This document shows, piece by piece, positions 16,170 through 26,319 of a stretch of 64,000 bases of DNA. The position numbers and the translations under genes were made by a program. The first letter of the stretch is position 1. Every line of letters begins with the position of its first letter. Source of the stretch: Streptomyces xylophagus. GTDB lineage: Bacteria > Actinomycetota > Actinomycetes > Streptomycetales > Streptomycetaceae. The stretch covers positions 39,855 to 103,854 of the forward strand of contig NZ_JNWO01000026.1 in the NCBI RefSeq assembly GCF_000716435.1, written 5' to 3'. The notes beneath the pieces are model-generated. The model was given only the letters and a program-made list of their open reading frames with translations. It was not told the DNA's origin and searched no databases.

Positions 16170-17873
16170 TTACGCGGTGAGGCGGGCGATCGCCTCGTCT
16201 ACGGTCAGCTCCTCGCGCTCGCCCGTCCTGCGGTCCTTCAGTTCCAGGACGCCCTCGGCGGAGCGGCGGCCCGCGACCAGGATCTTCGGTACGCCGATCA
16301 GCTCGGAGTCGGTGAACTTCACGCCCGGGGAGACCCCGGCACGGTCGTCGACCAGGACGCGCAGACCGGCCGCGCGCAGCTTCTCCGAGACGTCCAGGGC
16401 GAGTTCGGTCTGGAGGGCCTTGCCCGCGGCTACGACGTGGACGTCGGCCGGAGCGACCTCGGCGGGCCAGCACAGGCCCTTGTCGTCGGCGGTCTGCTCG
16501 GCCAGGGCGGCGACCGCGCGGGAGACCCCAATGCCGTAGGAACCCATGGTCACGCGGACCGGCTTGCCGTGCTGGCCGAGGACGTCGAGCTTGAGGGCGT
16601 CGGCGTACTTGCGGCCGAGCTGGAAGATGTGGCCGATCTCGATGGCACGGTCCAGCTTGAGGCCGGTGCCGCACTTGGGGCAGGGGTCGCCCTCCTGCAC
16701 GACCACCACGTCGACGTACTCGCCGACCTCGAAGTCACGGCCCGCGACGACGTTCTTCGCGTGCGTGCCCTGCTTGTTGGCGCCGGTGATCCATGCCGTG
16801 CCGGGGGCCACGCGCAGGTCGGCGATGTACGTGACCTTCTCGCCCAGGCCCTGCGGACCGACGTACCCGCGCACCAGGTCGGGGCGGCCGGTGAAGTCCT
16901 CCGCCGTCACCAACTCCACTGCGGCGGGGGCGAAATGGGCCTCGACCTTGCCCAGGTCGACCTCGCGGTCGCCGGGGACACCCACGGCCACGATCTCGCC
17001 GTCGACCTTCACGAGGAGGTTCTTCAGGGTGGCGGAGGCCTCGACGCCCAGGTGGGCGGCGAGGGTCTCGATGGTGGGGGTGTCGGGGGTCGGGATCTCT
17101 TCGAGCGCGGGCACGCCGGTGGCGTCCACGGGCTTCAACTCGTACGTGATCGCTTCGGTGTTGGCCGCGAAGTCACAGTTCGGGCAGTCCGCGAAGGTGT
17201 CCTCGCCGGCCTCGGCAGGGGCCAGGAACTCCTCCGACTTGGAGCCGCCCATCGCGCCCGCGGTGGCAGCGCAGATGCGGTAGTCGAGGCCCAGGCGCGC
17301 GAAGACCTTCTGGTAGGCCTCGCGGTGCAGGGCGTACGACTTGGCGAGGCCCTCGTCCTCCGTGTCGAAGGAGTACGAGTCCTTCATCAGGAACTCGCGG
17401 CCGCGGAGGATGCCGGCGCGGGGGCGGGCCTCGTCGCGGTACTTGTTCTGGATCTGGTAGAGGATGACCGGCAGGTCCTTGTAGGAGGACGCCTGGTCCT
17501 TCACGATCAGCGTGAAGATCTCCTCGTGGGTGGGGCCGAGGAGGTAGTCGCCGCCCTTGCGGTCCTGGAGGCGGAACAGCTCGGGGCCGTACTCCTCCCA
17601 GCGGCCGGTCGCCTCGTACGGCTCGCGGGGCAGGATCGCGGGGAGCAGCACCTCCTGGGCGCCGATCGCGTCCATCTCCTCACGCACGATCCGCTCGACG
17701 TTGGAGAGGACCTTCTTGCCGAGGGGCAGCCAGGACCAGATGCCGGCGGCCGTGCGACGGACGTAGCCGGCGCGGACGAGCAGCTTGTGACTGAGGACCT
17801 CGGCGTCCGCCGGGTCGTCGCGCAGCGTCTTCGCCATCAACTGGGACATGCGCTGGACCGGTGCGTTCGCCAT
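16170..17873 (-). CDS. proS: Prolyl-tRNA synthetase
   Basis: A 567-residue class II synthetase that charges tRNA-Pro. Bacterial-type features are the N-terminal [20 protein letters not shown], motif 2 around [21 protein letters not shown], the editing insertion in the middle (about residues 230-400) and motif 3 near [17 protein letters not shown]. The ATG at 17873 starts [12 protein letters not shown]. It is monocistronic or first in its unit. Confidence 0.97.
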   Translation of the reverse strand: MANAPVQRMSQLMAKTLRDDPADAEVLSHKLLVRAGYVRRTAAGIWSWLPLGKKVLSNVERIVREEMDAIGAQEVLLPAILPREPYEATGRWEEYGPELFRLQDRKGGDYLLGPTHEEIFTLIVKDQASSYKDLPVILYQIQNKYRDEARPRAGILRGREFLMKDSYSFDTEDEGLAKSYALHREAYQKVFARLGLDYRICAATAGAMGGSKSEEFLAPAEAGEDTFADCPNCDFAANTEAITYELKPVDATGVPALEEIPTPDTPTIETLAAHLGVEASATLKNLLVKVDGEIVAVGVPGDREVDLGKVEAHFAPAAVELVTAEDFTGRPDLVRGYVGPQGLGEKVTYIADLRVAPGTAWITGANKQGTHAKNVVAGRDFEVGEYVDVVVVQEGDPCPKCGTGLKLDRAIEIGHIFQLGRKYADALKLDVLGQHGKPVRVTMGSYGIGVSRAVAALAEQTADDKGLCWPAEVAPADVHVVAAGKALQTELALDVSEKLRAAGLRVLVDDRAGVSPGVKFTDSELIGVPKILVAGRRSAEGVLELKDRRTGEREELTVDEAIARLTA

Positions 17874-17946
17874 GGTTCCTGTACTCCTGCCGGGAAAGGG
17901 TGATGGCTAGGAGGTTAGCCGGGCTCGCTGTGCCGGTGGAAATCGG

Positions 17947-18510
17947 TTAACGGCGGCGGAGTGGCAGCGGGGCGCCCATCACTGCGTACGGCTTAGGGGC
18001 GCTCGGGAACAGGACCTGGCGGGCGAGGTCCTCGTAGCCGAGGGAACGGTAGAGGCCCCTTGCCGGGCTGTCGGTGTCGATCGCGGAGAGGATCGAGCGG
18101 GGTTCGGTGGCGGCGTCCGTGATGGTGGTGATCAGGGAACGGCCGAGGCCGCGGTTCTGGTAGTGCGGGTGGACGTGCAGCTCGGTGATCACGAAGGAGT
18201 CGTCGAGCCAGGTGTCGTGGCCGCCGGCGCGGAGGTACGGCTCTACGACCGTGGACCACCAGTGGGTGCGGTTGTTGGGCATGCCGTAGACGAAACCGAC
18301 CAGTCGGCCCTGGGTGGTGGCGCCGAGGGCGTTGGCGCCGGGGTAGGTCATGTGGCGCAGGACGATCTGTCTGCGTACGGCTACCTCGTCCGGGCCCAGG
18401 CCGAATGCGAGGGCTTGGACTGCGAGGGCTTCGTCTACGTGGGCCGAGAGGTCCAGGGGGGTGATCACGACGTCTTCGGGGTGGCGGTGGCCGTGACCGG
18501 GAAATCGCAT
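17947..18510 (-). CDS. GNAT family N-acetyltransferase
   Basis: A 187-residue protein with the GNAT core: FVITELHVHPHYQNRGLGRSL carries the acetyl-CoA-binding R/Q-x-x-G-x-G/A loop (QNRGLG), and GLYRSLGYE is the C-terminal strand/helix. Its substrate is not predictable from sequence. It is separated from the next acetyltransferase by a dispersed repeat, so the two need not be cotranscribed. Confidence 0.85.
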   Translation of the reverse strand: MRFPGHGHRHPEDVVITPLDLSAHVDEALAVQALAFGLGPDEVAVRRQIVLRHMTYPGANALGATTQGRLVGFVYGMPNNRTHWWSTVVEPYLRAGGHDTWLDDSFVITELHVHPHYQNRGLGRSLITTITDAATEPRSILSAIDTDSPARGLYRSLGYEDLARQVLFPSAPKPYAVMGAPLPLRRR

Positions 18511-18549
18511 GTGGGGAGAGTACAGGGGGGTGGCGGTTGTCGTTTGAGT

Positions 18550-18604
18550 GCGGGCCGCATGTGGCTGAGCGCGCAGTTCCCCGCGCCCCTTGGGGGGTGC
18601 GCCC
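18550..18604 (+). repeat. Dispersed Streptomyces-type repeat, copy B2
   Basis: It shares GCGCAGTTCCCCGCGCCCCT with copies B1 and B3 and ends in a short inverted GC-rich arm (GCGCCCC/GGGGTGC). It lies just past the stop of the DUF4081-GNAT gene, in a position to act as its terminator. Confidence 0.7.
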
Positions 18605-18613
18605 TTAGGCGGC

Positions 18614-19462
18614 TCAGAACAGAACGCTCATGAAGGCGCCTACCTCCTGGAAGCCCACCCTCAAGTAGGCCCTTCTTGCTGGCGTGTTGAAGTCGTTCAC
18701 GTAGAGGCTGACGACCGGGGCGACATCCGCGAGGGCGTAGCGCAGTACCGCTGCCATCGCGGGGGCCGCCACGCCCAGGCCCCGGTACTCGGGGGCCACC
18801 CAGACGCCCTGGATCTGGCAGGCCTTGGGGGTTGCCGCGCCGATCTCCGCCTTGAAGACGACCTTGCCGTACTCGTCGAGGCGGGCGAACGAACGGCCGG
18901 AGCCCACGAGTTCGGCCACTCGGGCCTGGTAGAGGAGGCCGCCGTCGCCGGCCAGCGGGGAGACGCCCACCTCCTCGGTGAACATCGCCACGCACGCCGG
19001 CATGATCGTGTCCATCTCGTCCTTGCGGATACGGCGGACGTACGGGTCGGGGGCGATGTCGCCGGGCATGCGGTCGGCGACCATGAGGGGCTGCCGGGCG
19101 CGGACCTCGCGGGCCGGGCCCCAACTCGGTTCAAGGAGTCGCCACAGCTGGGCGGTGGCCTCGGCGGGGCCGACGATCGAGGAGCAGCGGCGGCCTGCCC
19201 TGCGGGCGCGGTCGGCGAAGGCGCGGACTGCCCTGGGGGTCGCGCAGATCGGGACGAGGTTGGCGCCCGCGTAGCAGAGGGACGTCAGCATCCCGTCCTC
19301 GTACCAGCCCCACATCTCGCCGCCGAGCCGCCACGGGTCCAGGCCCGCGACCTGCACCCGCGAGGTCACGAAGGCGTTCGTGACCGGCTCGCGGTCCAGT
19401 ACGGCGAGCGCGGCGTCCAGGTCGCTCGGTTCGAGCACCCGAGAGGTGGTCTGGGTCAACAC
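18614..19462 (-). CDS. GNAT acetyltransferase with N-terminal DUF4081 domain
   Basis: About 282 residues from a GTG at 19462, which has GGTGAGG 8 bases upstream; a longer GTG start at 19501 is less likely. The N-terminal half (LDAALAVLDREPVTNAFVTSRV through RCSSIVGPAEATAQLW) matches the actinobacterial DUF4081 domain. The C-terminal half is GNAT, with IQGVWVAPEYRGLGVAAPAM as acetyl-CoA loop and VSLYVNDFNTPARRAYLRVGF at the end. The substrate is unknown. It lies upstream of the other GNAT gene in the same direction. Confidence 0.85.
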   Translation of the reverse strand: MLTQTTSRVLEPSDLDAALAVLDREPVTNAFVTSRVQVAGLDPWRLGGEMWGWYEDGMLTSLCYAGANLVPICATPRAVRAFADRARRAGRRCSSIVGPAEATAQLWRLLEPSWGPAREVRARQPLMVADRMPGDIAPDPYVRRIRKDEMDTIMPACVAMFTEEVGVSPLAGDGGLLYQARVAELVGSGRSFARLDEYGKVVFKAEIGAATPKACQIQGVWVAPEYRGLGVAAPAMAAVLRYALADVAPVVSLYVNDFNTPARRAYLRVGFQEVGAFMSVLF

Positions 19463-19570
19463 GTACGGGACCTCACCCTGAGGGTCTGCTGATCTCCGCA
19501 CTGTACCTGCGGAAGCTGAGCGGTGCTTTGTGTTGCCGCTTGCTTCTCAGCGGGGGTGGGTGAAGTGGGC

Positions 19571-19652
19571 GTCTCTGGGGGCTGCCGCCCCCAGGCCCCC
19601 GCTTTCGGCCTGGACGGCCTCGTCCTCAAGCGCCGGACGGGCTGATGGTGCC
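19571..19652 (+). repeat. Dispersed ~80-bp repeat, copy A2 (intergenic)
   Basis: This is the intergenic counterpart of copy A1 in the protease/NTPase gene. It has GGGGGCTGCCGCCCCCAGG at its left end, which can fold on itself, and CGCCGGACGGGCTGATGGTG at its right. It lies in the 270 bases between ispG and the DUF4081-GNAT gene, and nothing else recognisable is present there. Confidence 0.75.
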
Positions 19653-19732
19653 GGCCTGCGCTGACAAAGAGCCGACCGGCGCTGACAGGACAGGCGCAGC
19701 CCCAAGACCTTTCAGCCCGCCCCATGGACCCT

Positions 19733-20890
19733 TCAGCCCGCGACCGCCACCGTCGGCTCGCCCGAAGCCACGCCGTCCGCCTCCATCTGCTCGGCGATCT
19801 TCATCGCCTCCTCGATGAGGGTCTCCACGATCTTCGACTCAGGGACGGTCTTGATGACCTCGCCCTTGACGAAGATCTGGCCCTTGCCGTTGCCGGAGGC
19901 GACGCCGAGGTCGGCCTCGCGGGCCTCGCCCGGGCCGTTCACCACGCAGCCCATGACGGCGACGCGCAGCGGGACCTCCATGCCCTCCAGGCCCGCCGTG
20001 ACTTCCTCGGCCAGCTTGTAGACGTCGACCTGGGCGCGGCCGCAGGAGGGGCAGGAGACGATCTCCAGGCGGCGGGGCTTGAGGTTCAGGGACTCCAGGA
20101 TCTGGAGGCCGACCTTGATCTCCTCCACCGGCGGGGCCGACAGGGAGACGCGGATCGTGTCGCCGATGCCCTGGCTGAGCAGCGCGCCGAAGGCGACCGC
20201 CGACTTGATCGTGCCCTGGAACGCCGGGCCCGCCTCCGTCACGCCGAGGTGGAGCGGGTAATCGCACTGGGCGGCGAGCTGGCGATACGCCTCGACCATC
20301 ACGACCGGGTCGTTGTGCTTCACCGAGATCTTGATGTCCTGGAAACCGTGCTCCTCGAAGAGGGACGCTTCCCAGAGGGCGGACTCGGCCAGCGCCTCGG
20401 GGGTCGCCTTGCCGTACTTCTTCAGCAGTCGACTGTCCAGCGAGCCCGCGTTCACACCGATGCGGATCGGGGTGCCGTGGTCCTTCGCGGCCCGCGCGAT
20501 CTCCTTGACCTTGTCGTCGAACTGCTTGATGTTGCCCGGGTTCACGCGGACCGCGGCACAGCCGGCCTCGATCGCCGCGAACACGTACTTCGGCTGGAAG
20601 TGGATGTCCGCGATGACCGGGATCTGCGACTTGCGGGCGATGGTCGCCAGCGCGTCGGCGTCGTCCTGCGTGGGGCAGGCCACGCGGACGATCTGGCAGC
20701 CGGACGCGGTGAGCTCGGCGATCTGCTGGAGGGTGGCGCCGATGTCCGACGTACGGGTCGTCGTCATGGACTGCACGGACACCGGCGCGTCGCCGCCTAC
20801 CGCCACAGTGCCGACCTGGATCTGCCGGCTCTTGCGGCGCTCGGCAAGCCGGGTCGGAACGGACGGAATGCCGAGAGAAATCGCAGTCAT
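19733..20890 (-). CDS. ispG: (E)-4-hydroxy-3-methylbut-2-enyl-diphosphate synthase IspG (GcpE)
   Basis: A 385-residue enzyme for the penultimate step of the MEP isoprenoid pathway. The N-terminal TIM barrel begins with [20 protein letters not shown] and [13 protein letters not shown]. The C-terminal [4Fe-4S] domain has ligands in [13 protein letters not shown] and [11 protein letters not shown]. Length and motif order are normal. It lies downstream of dxr and rseP, but a strong hairpin separates it from rseP, so it likely has its own promoter in 20891-21012. Confidence 0.96.
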   Translation of the reverse strand: MTAISLGIPSVPTRLAERRKSRQIQVGTVAVGGDAPVSVQSMTTTRTSDIGATLQQIAELTASGCQIVRVACPTQDDADALATIARKSQIPVIADIHFQPKYVFAAIEAGCAAVRVNPGNIKQFDDKVKEIARAAKDHGTPIRIGVNAGSLDSRLLKKYGKATPEALAESALWEASLFEEHGFQDIKISVKHNDPVVMVEAYRQLAAQCDYPLHLGVTEAGPAFQGTIKSAVAFGALLSQGIGDTIRVSLSAPPVEEIKVGLQILESLNLKPRRLEIVSCPSCGRAQVDVYKLAEEVTAGLEGMEVPLRVAVMGCVVNGPGEAREADLGVASGNGKGQIFVKGEVIKTVPESKIVETLIEEAMKIAEQMEADGVASGEPTVAVAG

Positions 20891-21012
20891 CTGCTGTGCA
20901 ACCCCAAGTCGTGGATCAAGGCCCCGGTCCCGGAACAGCGGGCTCCAGGCTTCGAGATTACGTCAAGCGTGCGGGCCCGAGCACATCCCGGCCGTAAACC
21001 CACCCAATGGAA

Positions 21013-21043
21013 GGCGGCCCGGCACAGAAGATGCCGGGCCGCC
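21013..21043 (-). terminator. Strong hairpin terminator after rseP
   Basis: GGCGGCCCGGCA (21013-21024) pairs perfectly with TGCCGGGCCGCC (21032-21043) around a 7-base loop. It lies 15 bases beyond the rseP stop. Confidence 0.85.
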
Positions 21044-21058
21044 ACAAACTACGAATGG

Positions 21059-22363
21059 CTAGGAGATTTTCACCGGGTTAACCACGTCCGCCACGAGGAC
21101 GAGCAACGTGAAGCAGACGAAGATCCCCGCCACCACATAAGCGACCGGCATCAGCTTCGCCACGTCGAACGGTCCCGGGTCCGGCCGCTTGAGCACCTTC
21201 GCCAGGTTCCGTCGCAGCGCCTCCCACAGCGCGCCCGCGACATGCCCGCCGTCGAGCGGGAGCAGCGGGAGCATGTTGAACAGGAAGAGGGAGAGGTTGA
21301 AGCCTGCCACCAGCATCAGGGCCATCGCCAGTTGCTGGGTCGGCGGGATGTCGAGGGTGAAGATCTCGCCGCCTACGCGGGCCGCGCCGACCACGCCCAT
21401 CGGGGAGTCGGCCTGGCGGGGGGCGCCGTCGAAGGCCGCGTTCCACAGGGCCGGGATCTTGCCGGGGAGTGCCGCGATGGAGTCGACGGCCTCGCCCATG
21501 CGGTCGGTCATCCAGGTGACCGAGTCGCCGAAGTCCTGGCGGACGATACCGGTGGCCGCGCTGAAGCCGAGGAAGCCGGCGGTGACGTACTGGCCCTGGA
21601 CGATCTGGCCGCTGGAGTCCTTCCTGGCGACCTGGTTGCTCGCGATCTTCGCGTGCAGGGTGACTTCCTGGCCCTTGCGCTCGACGACGATCGCGACCGT
21701 CTTGCCGGGGGCGGCGCGGATCAGGTCGGAGAGCTTGTTCCAGTCCGTCGTCTTCACGCCGTTGAAGCTGAGGATCTTGTCGCCCGCCTTGAGGCCCGCC
21801 GCGGCGGCTGGGGAGGCCGGGTCGGTCGACCTGCACGTGTCGCGGTTCTGGCTCTGCGCGATCACGCACTGGGAGACCGAGCTGACCGTGTTGGTCTGCT
21901 GCGAGATGCCGAAGCCCATCAGGACGGTGAGGAAGAGCGCCACCGCGAGGATGAGGTTCATGAAGGGGCCCGCGAACATCACGATGACCCGTTTCCAGGG
22001 CTTGCGGGTGTAGAAGAGGCGGGTCTCGTCGCCGGGCTGGAGTTCCTCGAAGGCCGCCGAGCGGGCGTCCTCGATCATGCTGCGCCAGGGCGAGGTGGAG
22101 CGGGCGGTGATCCGGCCGTCGTCGCCGGGCGGGAACATGCCGATCATGCGGATGTAGCCGCCGAACGGGATGGCCTTGAACCCGTACTCGGTGTCGCCCT
22201 TCTTCCGGGACCAGATGGTCGGGCCGAAGCCCACCATGTACTGGGGCACCCGGATGCCGAAGAGCTTCGCCGTCGAGAGATGCCCCAGCTCGTGCCAGGC
22301 GATCGAGACCAGCAGGCCGACCGCGAAGACGACTATGCCGAGGATCATCATCAGGGCTGTCAT
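21059..22363 (-). CDS. rseP: Site-2 intramembrane metalloprotease RseP/MmpA family
   Basis: A 434-residue membrane protease. TM1 carries the zinc site HELGH ([15 protein letters not shown]). A PDZ domain follows ([20 protein letters not shown]), and the second zinc-ligand segment [13 protein letters not shown] lies in a late helix. Known of the family: it cleaves anti-sigma factors or other single-pass membrane proteins after a first cut. The ATG at 22363 overlaps the dxr stop by 4 bases, the usual Streptomyces arrangement. It is terminated by the adjacent hairpin. Confidence 0.94.
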   Translation of the reverse strand: MTALMMILGIVVFAVGLLVSIAWHELGHLSTAKLFGIRVPQYMVGFGPTIWSRKKGDTEYGFKAIPFGGYIRMIGMFPPGDDGRITARSTSPWRSMIEDARSAAFEELQPGDETRLFYTRKPWKRVIVMFAGPFMNLILAVALFLTVLMGFGISQQTNTVSSVSQCVIAQSQNRDTCRSTDPASPAAAAGLKAGDKILSFNGVKTTDWNKLSDLIRAAPGKTVAIVVERKGQEVTLHAKIASNQVARKDSSGQIVQGQYVTAGFLGFSAATGIVRQDFGDSVTWMTDRMGEAVDSIAALPGKIPALWNAAFDGAPRQADSPMGVVGAARVGGEIFTLDIPPTQQLAMALMLVAGFNLSLFLFNMLPLLPLDGGHVAGALWEALRRNLAKVLKRPDPGPFDVAKLMPVAYVVAGIFVCFTLLVLVADVVNPVKIS

Positions 22364-23631
22364 GCACGGGCCTCCGCGTTCGCCGTGGTCGTCTGCGCTG
22401 TCAGTTCGCGGGCCCGGGCGCGTGCCCAGGTCTCCGCTTCGAGGACGTCCGGCACGGTGAGCGAGGTTCCCGTGGCCGGTGTCCCGTGTTCTGCGACCAC
22501 CTGTGTCACCGTCTCCATGATTCCGTTGAACGGCAGCGCGCCCGCGCGGAACGCCTCCACGCACTCCTCGTTGGCCGCATTGAACACCGCCGGGGCCGTG
22601 CCCGCGAGCTGTCCCACATGCCGGGCGAGGCCGACCGAGGGGAACGCGTCGGTGTCGAGCGGGAAGAACTCCCACGTCGACGCCTTGCTCCAGTCGAACG
22701 CGGGCGCCGCGTCCGAGACCCGCTCGGGCCAGCCGAGCCCGATGGCGATGGGCCCGCGCATGTCGGGGGGCGTCGCCTGGGCGAGTGTCGAACCGTCATT
22801 GAATTCCACCATCGAGTGGACATACGACTGCGGGTGCACGACCACCTCAATGCGATCGAAGGGAATGTCGTACAGCAGGTGCGCCTCGATCACTTCGAGC
22901 CCCTTGTTCACCAGGGTCGCCGAGTTGATCGTGATCACCGGGCCCATCGCCCAAGTGGGGTGCGCGAGGGCCTCTTCTACGGTCACTCGCGCCAGGTCCG
23001 CCTTCGTACGGCCGCGGAACGGGCCGCCGGACGCCGTGACGACGAGCTTGCGGACGTCGGCGCGGGTGCCGGCCGCGAGGGCCTGGAAGAGCGCCGCGTG
23101 CTCGGAGTCCACCGGGATGATCTGGCCGGGCTTGGCGAGCGCCTTCACCAGCGGGCCGCCGACGATGAGCGACTCCTTGTTGGCGAGCGCGAGGACGTGG
23201 CCCGCCTCCAGGGCGGCGAGGGTGGGCGCGAGTCCGATGGACCCGGTGATGCCGTTCAGCACGGTGTGGCAGTCCGGGGAGCCCGCGAGCTGGGTGGCCG
23301 CGTCCGGGCCGGCCAGGATCTCGGGGAGCGGCTCCCCCGCGCCGTATCGCGCCGCGAGCGCCTCCCGCAGTGCCGGTACGACGTCCTCACGGGCGACCGC
23401 GACCGTCCGCACCCTGAGCTGGTACGCCTGCTCGGCGAGAAGCCCGACCCGGCCGCCGTTGGCGGAGAGTGCGGTGACCCGGAAGCGGTCCGGGTTGCGC
23501 AGCACGAGGTCGATGGCCTGGGTGCCGATGGACCCGGTGGACCCCAGGATCACCAGGGCCTTGGGACCGTCGCCCACGACGGGGTCGTAGACGAGATGTG
23601 GGTCGGCGAGGGGTGCTGGACTGTCGCTCAT
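22360..23631 (-). CDS. dxr: 1-deoxy-D-xylulose-5-phosphate reductoisomerase
   Basis: A 423-residue NADPH-dependent enzyme of the MEP pathway. The nucleotide-binding loop [15 protein letters not shown] lies near residue 30. The catalytic region contains ALANKESLI and [14 protein letters not shown] with metal-binding acidic residues. The C-terminal domain includes [10 protein letters not shown] and [11 protein letters not shown]. The ATG is at 23631. First gene of the dxr-rseP operon. Confidence 0.96.
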   Translation of the reverse strand: MSDSPAPLADPHLVYDPVVGDGPKALVILGSTGSIGTQAIDLVLRNPDRFRVTALSANGGRVGLLAEQAYQLRVRTVAVAREDVVPALREALAARYGAGEPLPEILAGPDAATQLAGSPDCHTVLNGITGSIGLAPTLAALEAGHVLALANKESLIVGGPLVKALAKPGQIIPVDSEHAALFQALAAGTRADVRKLVVTASGGPFRGRTKADLARVTVEEALAHPTWAMGPVITINSATLVNKGLEVIEAHLLYDIPFDRIEVVVHPQSYVHSMVEFNDGSTLAQATPPDMRGPIAIGLGWPERVSDAAPAFDWSKASTWEFFPLDTDAFPSVGLARHVGQLAGTAPAVFNAANEECVEAFRAGALPFNGIMETVTQVVAEHGTPATGTSLTVPDVLEAETWARARARELTAQTTTANAEARA

Positions 23632-23819
23632 CCCTCCATTGTTGCCGCAACGGGTGGCCGGGGGGACAGCGGTTCCCTCGGGCGGGTGGCTTATCGGCTC
23701 TCGTCGGTGATTGAAGGGAAATCCCCCTTTGTGAATACGGCGTGAAGGTCGTGTGATAACACTTCAGTCCTGCGCCGGTGGACGACCGGCGCGTGGACGA
23801 CATCCTGGGGGGATTCTCC
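23632..23819 (+). promoter_or_regulatory. Divergent region between dxr and the lamin-tail-domain gene
   Basis: These 188 bases hold two outward promoters but no clear operator. An AT-richer stretch, GTGAATACGGCG to GTGTGATAACACTT (23730-23766), is the best candidate for promoter elements of the + strand gene. GGGGGGATTCTCC directly precedes its ATG. Confidence 0.35.
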
Positions 23820-24269
23820 ATGCGGATACGCACTGCCCTGCCCGCGCTCGCGGGCGCCGCGATACTCACCGGCACGTTGCTGAGCACCCCGGCCGAGGCC
23901 GCCGGCGGGGTCACGATCTACCACGTCTGGTTCGACAGCCCGGGCTCGGACAACCGGTCCAACGCGAGCCTGAACGGCGAGTGGGTGCAGATCAAGAACA
24001 CCAGCCGGTCGGCGATCTCCCTCAAGGGGTGGATCCTCAAGGACGTCTCGAACCACCGGTACACCTTCAAGAACATCAAGATCGGCGCGGGCAAGTACAT
24101 CAAGGTGCACACCGGCAAGGGCTCGGACACCGCGTCGAACACGTTCCAGAACCGCGCCGCCTATGTCTGGAACAACACCAGTGACACGGCGACGCTGACC
24201 AGAGCGACCGGCAGCAAGGTCGACACCTGCTCCTGGACGACGCGGGATCCGAGCGACAAGTACTGCTGA
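23820..24269 (+). CDS. Secreted lamin-tail-domain (LTD) protein
   Basis: A 149-residue exported protein. A Sec signal peptide MRIRTALPALAGAAILTGTL ends near TPAEA-AG. The mature chain is a single LTD-type Ig fold: GEWVQIKNTSRSAISLKGWI, LKDVSNHRYTFKN and YVWNNTSDTATLTRA match the family's conserved strands. Two Cys near the end (DTCSW, KYC) may form a disulfide. Known of the family: LTDs accompany extracellular nucleases and phosphoesterases, but stand-alone versions have no settled role. The ATG at 23820 is chosen for its ribosome binding site and the signal peptide that begins there. Confidence 0.85.
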   Translation: MRIRTALPALAGAAILTGTLLSTPAEAAGGVTIYHVWFDSPGSDNRSNASLNGEWVQIKNTSRSAISLKGWILKDVSNHRYTFKNIKIGAGKYIKVHTGKGSDTASNTFQNRAAYVWNNTSDTATLTRATGSKVDTCSWTTRDPSDKYC

Positions 24270-24276
24270 TCCGGGG

Positions 24277-26208
24277 TCAGTTGACCGGGCGGTGCACGTT
24301 CTCCAGCTTGCTGGGCCCAGGGGACGCGTCCGCGATCCACGGGCCCTCGCCCGACGGGTCGACGATGCCCTCCTCCAGCCAGGTGTACGCGCCGCCCATG
24401 ACTCCCTTGACCACTTTGCGGTCGAGGTCGTCGGTGTTGGTCCACAGGCGGCCGAAGAGTTCCTCGACGCGGATGCGGGACTGCGCGCAGAAGGCGTCGG
24501 CGAGTTGATAGGCCTCGCGGCCGTGATCGCCCTGGGTGCGCAGGAGTTCGGCCCTTACGCAGACCGCGCTCATCGCGAACAGCTCGGCCCCGATGTCGAC
24601 GATCCGGCCCAGGAAGCCCTGCTTGGTCTCCATGCGGCCCTGCCAGCGGGACATGGCGTAGAACGTGGAGCGGGCGAGCTTGCGGGCGCTTCGCTCTACG
24701 TACCGCAAGTGCTTGGAGAGGTCGATGCCTTGGCGGAACTCGCCGTACGTGCCCGGGAGTTGGCCGTTGCCCGCGACCAGTTTCGGGAGCCACTTGGCGT
24801 AGAAGACGCCCGCGTTGGCGCCCGCTTTCGCCTTGTCCTGCAGGGACTTGTCCGGGTCGATGAGGTCGCCGGCGACCTTGAGGTGGGCGTCGACGGCCTC
24901 GCGGGCGATGAGGAGATGCATGATCTCCGTCGAACCCTCGAAGATGCGGTTGATGCGGAGGTCGCGCAGGACCTGTTCGGCGGGGACCGCCTTCTCGCCG
25001 CGGGCCGCGAGGGATGCGGCCGTCTCGAAGCCCCGGCCGCCGCGGATCTGGACCAGCTCGTCGGCCATGAGCCAGCCCATCTCGGAGGAGAAGAGCTTGG
25101 CCAGCGCGCCCTCGATGCGGATGTCATTGCGGTCCTCGTCGGCCATCTGCGAGGACAGGTCGAGTACGGCCTCCAGGGCGAAGGTCGTCGCCGCGATGAA
25201 GGAGATCTTCGCGCCCACCGCCTCGTGCTCGGCGATCGGCCTGCCCCACTGCTCTCGGGCCGCCGACCACTCGCGGGCGATCTTCAGACACCACTTGCCG
25301 GCGGCGACGCAGGACGCGGGGAGGGAGAGGCGGCCCGTGTTGAGGGTGGTGAGGGCGATCTTCAGGCCCGCGCCCTCGGGGCCGATGCGGTGGGCGGCGG
25401 GGACCCGGACCTGGTGGAAGCGGGTGACGCCGTTCTCGATGCCGCGCAGGCCCATGAAGGCGTTGCGGTTCTCGACGGTGATGCCGGGCGAGTCGGTCTC
25501 CACGACGAAGGCCGTGATGCCGCCCTTGTGGCCCTCGCTCTTCGGCACCCGGGCCATCACGACCAGGAGGTCGGCGATCACGCCGTTGGTGGTCCACAGC
25601 TTCACCCCGTCGAGGACGTAGGAGTCCCCGTCCGGCACCGCGCTGGTCGCGAGGCGCGCTGGGTCGGAGCCGACGTCCGGTTCGGTGAGCAGGAAGGCGC
25701 TGATGTCGGTGCGGGCGCAGCGGGGCAGGAACTCCGCCTTCTGCTCGTCCGTGCCGAAGAGCTTCAGCGGCTGCGGTACGCCGATCGACTGGTGCGCGGA
25801 GAGCAGCACGCCGACCGCGGGGCAGGCCGAGCCGGCGAGGGCCAGCGCCTTGTTGTAGTACACCTGGGTGAGGCCGAGGCCGCCGTACTTGGTGTCGATC
25901 TTCATGCCGAGGGCGCCGAGTTCCTTGAGGCCGTTGATGACCTCGTCGGGGATGCGGGCCTCGCGTTCGATGAGGGCGGCGTCGATCTCCGTCTCGCAGA
26001 AGACGCGCAGTTTGGCGAGGAACTCCTCGCCGCGCTGGACGTCCTCGTCCGGCGGGAGCGGGTGGGGGTGGATGAGGTCGAGCCGGAAGCGGCCGAGGAA
26101 CAGTTCCTTGGCGAAGCTGGGCTTGCGCCAGTCCTGTTCCCGGGCGGCCTCCGCCACCTGGCGGGCCTCGCGTTCGGAGACGGTTGGTTTGCTGGGTGGA
26201 GCGGACAT
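24277..26208 (-). CDS. Large acyl-CoA dehydrogenase (FadE type)
   Basis: A 643-residue FAD enzyme for the first oxidation of acyl-CoA in beta-oxidation. The N-terminal and middle domains are standard: YYNKALALAGSACPAVGVLL, LTEPDVGSDPARLAT, KLWTTNGVIADLLVVMARV. The catalytic-base region reads INRIFEGSTEIMHLL near residue 430. The ~200-residue C-terminal extension is typical of long-chain FadE-type enzymes. The ATG at 26208 is chosen, with GAGGTG 6 bases upstream. Neighbours give no pathway context; it is convergent with the LTD gene (7 bases between stops). Confidence 0.92.
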   Translation of the reverse strand: MSAPPSKPTVSEREARQVAEAAREQDWRKPSFAKELFLGRFRLDLIHPHPLPPDEDVQRGEEFLAKLRVFCETEIDAALIEREARIPDEVINGLKELGALGMKIDTKYGGLGLTQVYYNKALALAGSACPAVGVLLSAHQSIGVPQPLKLFGTDEQKAEFLPRCARTDISAFLLTEPDVGSDPARLATSAVPDGDSYVLDGVKLWTTNGVIADLLVVMARVPKSEGHKGGITAFVVETDSPGITVENRNAFMGLRGIENGVTRFHQVRVPAAHRIGPEGAGLKIALTTLNTGRLSLPASCVAAGKWCLKIAREWSAAREQWGRPIAEHEAVGAKISFIAATTFALEAVLDLSSQMADEDRNDIRIEGALAKLFSSEMGWLMADELVQIRGGRGFETAASLAARGEKAVPAEQVLRDLRINRIFEGSTEIMHLLIAREAVDAHLKVAGDLIDPDKSLQDKAKAGANAGVFYAKWLPKLVAGNGQLPGTYGEFRQGIDLSKHLRYVERSARKLARSTFYAMSRWQGRMETKQGFLGRIVDIGAELFAMSAVCVRAELLRTQGDHGREAYQLADAFCAQSRIRVEELFGRLWTNTDDLDRKVVKGVMGGAYTWLEEGIVDPSGEGPWIADASPGPSKLENVHRPVN

Positions 26209-26319
26209 GAGGCTCACCTCGCCGCGAATCGGGTTCTCGGACCATTTTGGTTACCGACGGGTGCTACCCGTTCGTATGTACCCGATCCGCCGCGAAGCAG
26301 CCACCCTTCGCGCGGCCGT

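Noticed and set aside
19724..23590. Open + strand frame of nearly 1300 codons across ispG, rseP and dxr
   Set aside because: It lies antisense to three well-recognised genes with intact motifs, crosses their junctions and encodes no known domain.
26218..26319. Short inverted repeat ACGGGT/ACCCGT after the first GH12 gene as a terminator
   Set aside because: The stem is only about 6 bp without a supporting tract, so it is too weak to call.
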